NCBI GenBank assembly: GCA_932521025.1
Contig: OW051468.1
Location: 1,612,064 to 1,676,063 of the forward strand
DNA length: 64,000 nucleotides
Reading direction: 5' to 3'
Source: Oscheius onirici
Taxonomy: Eukaryota; Nematoda; Chromadorea; Rhabditida; Rhabditidae
Shown: positions 62,501 to 64,000 of the stretch, one piece after another
How the letters are laid out: the number at the start of each line of letters is the position of its first letter
How positions within the stretch are numbered: position 1 is the stretch's first letter
Program-made: the position numbers and the translations under genes
Notes under the pieces: model-generated
Databases searched by the model: none
The model's input: only the letters and a program-made list of their open reading frames with translations
What the model was told of the DNA's origin: nothing

Positions 62501-62621
62501 CATTTATTCCTCTCCCATTGCGGGAGGCCTGATTCTGTCACCGTATGCTCTCTCACCCTCAATTGGTTCACCTCCAATCGGTGGAGGAGTTCTTTTTGCC
62601 TCTCCAGGCTTTCTAAGTTGA
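59544..62621 (+). CDS. MLT-10-like secreted protein with Leu-Ser-Pro repeats
   Basis: Exons: 59544-59672, 59738-59829, 59869-59981, 60018-60198, 60231-60388, 60488-60691, 60729-60817, 60852-61004, 61041-61190, 62022-62621; 1869 nt, in frame, 622 aa. It begins with a signal peptide (MFALMFVLLFLVDYCSA). The middle is charged and helical. The last 200 codons are tandem units of the form xPLILSPxxL: NPLILSP, PVVLSP, PTILSP, PFILSP. The C. elegans MLT-10 family, needed in molting, combines the DUF644 domain with such proline-rich repeats; I assign by the repeats and the layout, not by a checked DUF644 match. Exon 9 could instead read through to a stop at 61200, which would leave out the repeats. 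AATAAA at 62671. Confidence 0.78.
61240..61744 (-). CDS. Thr-rich secreted protein nested in the MLT-10-like intron
   Basis: Starts MRLALLLGLLVAAYAAPARK, a clear signal peptide and a basic cleavage site, then an acidic stretch (GDNDGDVDEGG) and Thr/Pro/Ala repeats (TTVAPVATTEAPTTGAPN). The first frame stops at 61466. Thr-rich reading continues in other frames to about 61240 (VPTTTTVTVT; TEASTTTTVSNEDPATTS), so there are small introns I could not fix, or frameshifts. The whole unit lies on the strand opposite to the surrounding gene, within its intron 61191-62021. Resembles the gene at 52690. Confidence 0.55.
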
Positions 62622-63194
62622 GCGTACTAACAAAAATACTAACTATACGGGTTTGTTGGCTGTTGTTACTAATAAAGTTGTTTTTTGTCATGGTTTTTTG
62701 TCTTTTATTACTATTTTCAAGACATGTATTTGGACCTGCTCTCACGATTTTTGTAGAAAGAAATCAACCGATTTGGTCGTTGTTTGCCCAATTTCTCTGC
62801 AGCTTTCAATTTAGCACTGTTTGAAATGACCGCAATACCGTATCCAGCTTGCCTGCGCATCGCCCCAATTCAAATCTTCAATTTCTTTTCCCGCATTTTG
62901 AAGACTCACAGTTTTTCATCTGTCTCCTCCATTTATCGATTTATCGCTGTTTTCAGTCAAGAAAGTGTGCAAAATATGAAGAAAATCAGTCTATACATCT
63001 TTTAAGTCACATATCCTTTTTTTCCTCGTTATTATGAGCTGTAGAACAAAATTTCGAGAAAATTCCATTGTTTGATGTCTACTCCTCTGTATGCGTCTAT
63101 TTTATTACGTTGAACTGACAGAAAACAAGTCTATCATCATGTCAATTTACTTCATTTCTTATAAGTACCCTATTTTCATCAAAAAGTTTCCAGC
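62622..63194. other. Gap before the RRM gene
   Basis: Contains the 3' end signals of the MLT-10-like gene and then no recognisable coding sequence. Confidence 0.4.
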
Positions 63195-63938
63195 ATGTCT
63201 CACTTCGACCAAGAAAGCTGCGGCGAAATCGACCACGAGAGGGAGCGCGAGTTTTGCGTCAGAGACATCCCCAACAACGTTGACGACGTTAGTTTTTTTG
63301 CTTTCTGTTGTAAAAACTCCTTTTTAGTGGGCCGTCTTCCACGTCTTCAAGAAATTCGGCATCGTAGATAATGTGCGCTTTCCCCATAGCCAGACGTCAG
63401 AAACTACGAAATACTGGTTCGTTTTTTTTCGTTCAATGCTCGAAAAAACTCTAAATTCAGCTTCGTGTCGATGAATAACCTGGAAGCAGCTATTAGGGTC
63501 CGTGGCTCGCTCATGAACGGCCGTCTCCAAGTCGGACAGCATTCTCTTCGCGTCAGTGACGCTCGCGGCTCCGGGCCACAGCTGAGGAAGTCGTTCCACG
63601 GACGCGGAGGAGCCCATCATCAGCCGCCGCGCAACGCCTACCAGCAGCGTCGTTCGGCCGAAGCCAAAAGCGGCAGCGGAAAAGTCCAAATCCCTACTGG
63701 TGACCTGCCACTCCAAGAATTCGTCTCTATACGCGTCTGCGAGTCGCCGTTCCCCTCCAGCGAACAGGAGGGACTGACCTTCCACGTGCTCAACATTGCC
63801 AAAGTGCCCGGAGAGGCATATACGGAGCTGCAGCAGGCCATGAATACGCACTGTAATAACCCAGAGAATGCGTGTGGATCTGGAGAGGTGTTTTACGTTG
63901 TCTTTGCTCGTCAGAATTGGCAGTTCTCTAATTTTTGA
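63195..63938 (+). CDS. RRM RNA-binding protein, may continue past the window
   Basis: Exons 63195-63287, 63328-63416, 63461 onward. An RNA-recognition motif fills the first ~90 residues, with RNP2-like FCVRDIPNNV and RNP1-like KYCFVSMNN. Then comes a basic Gly/Arg/His linker (HGRGGAHHQPPRN) and a second, unrecognised domain (FVSIRVCESPFPSSEQEGLT and following). The frame stops at 63938, but a donor-like GAG/GTGTTT at ~63887 could lead to further exons outside the window. ATG is 1 nt after a TTCCAG acceptor. The family is not resolved. Confidence 0.7.
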
Positions 63939-64000
63939 ACGTTGTTGGATCCTTCACCACTCCCATAACTTGCCATCTTTTCCCTAGCCATCAAAGTTGC

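Noticed and set aside
63195-63938. NXF-type mRNA export factor
   Set aside because: The RRM and following basic linker prompted the idea, but I could not see the LRR or NTF2-like domains, so only RRM protein is claimed.

Overview
This is a stretch of an invertebrate nuclear genome, most likely a nematode. The pointers are short AG-ending introns (many 40-55 nt, usually with a T-rich run then CAG), start codons lying a few bases after a splice acceptor (as in spliced-leader trans-splicing), an Srx-like serpentine chemoreceptor, a receptor-type set of C. elegans-like tyrosine phosphatase features, and a molting-associated MLT-10-like protein with Leu-Ser-Pro repeats. I cannot name the species. 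All exon models were read by eye; those marked as phase-checked have exon lengths that join in frame from first to last exon.

Layout. 1-10933 (+): the last ~1808 codons of a BLTP2/KIAA0100/Hobbit-type bridge-like lipid transfer protein, 26 coding exons. It converges on a tight minus-strand cluster: JAGN1 (18846->17490), proteasome beta5 (17261->15767) and the diflavin reductase NDOR1 (15564->11308), only ~200-230 bp apart and each preceded by a splice acceptor, an operon-like arrangement. 19.2-28.1 kb holds two same-strand copies of a CCHC zinc-knuckle gene, one intact (28069->26260) and one broken and containing an LTR-retroelement-like insert (21.9->19.4 kb), with the peroxisomal-type HSDL2 gene (22866-24369, +) between them. 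29.7-32.4 kb (-): Srx-like receptor. 32.96-33.28 kb (-): BOLA3. 33.97-39.98 kb (-): GBA2 beta-glucosidase, with a tRNA-Leu(TAA) inside one of its introns. 41.0-45.15 kb (-): cytosolic alanyl-tRNA synthetase, 968 aa. 46.8-50.5 kb: weak genes and several foldback elements. 50.5-52.1 kb (-): tyrosine phosphatase. 52.7-53.4 kb (+): Thr-rich mucin-like gene. 53.9-56.05 kb (+): zinc-ribbon-like protein. 58.0-59.2 kb (+): four-helix MARVEL-like membrane protein. 59.5-62.6 kb (+): MLT-10-like secreted protein, with a Thr-rich secreted gene nested antisense in its last intron. 63.2 kb to the end (+): an RRM protein.

Most genes are housekeeping: lipid transfer and glycolipid turnover (BLTP2, GBA2, HSDL2), Fe-S assembly (NDOR1, BOLA3), translation (AlaRS, tRNA-Leu) and proteolysis (beta5). 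Introns and gaps are full of short inverted-repeat (MITE/foldback) elements, tRNA-derived SINE-like copies and simple GACAGA/CT repeats. The most unusual observations are: recurrent non-GT donors (three GC-AG and one apparent GG-AG intron that the reading frame requires), TTAA-flanked MITEs, a perfect 24-bp hairpin, the duplicated zinc-knuckle gene, and the nested gene inside the MLT-10-like locus. I found no convincing wholly new multi-gene system.
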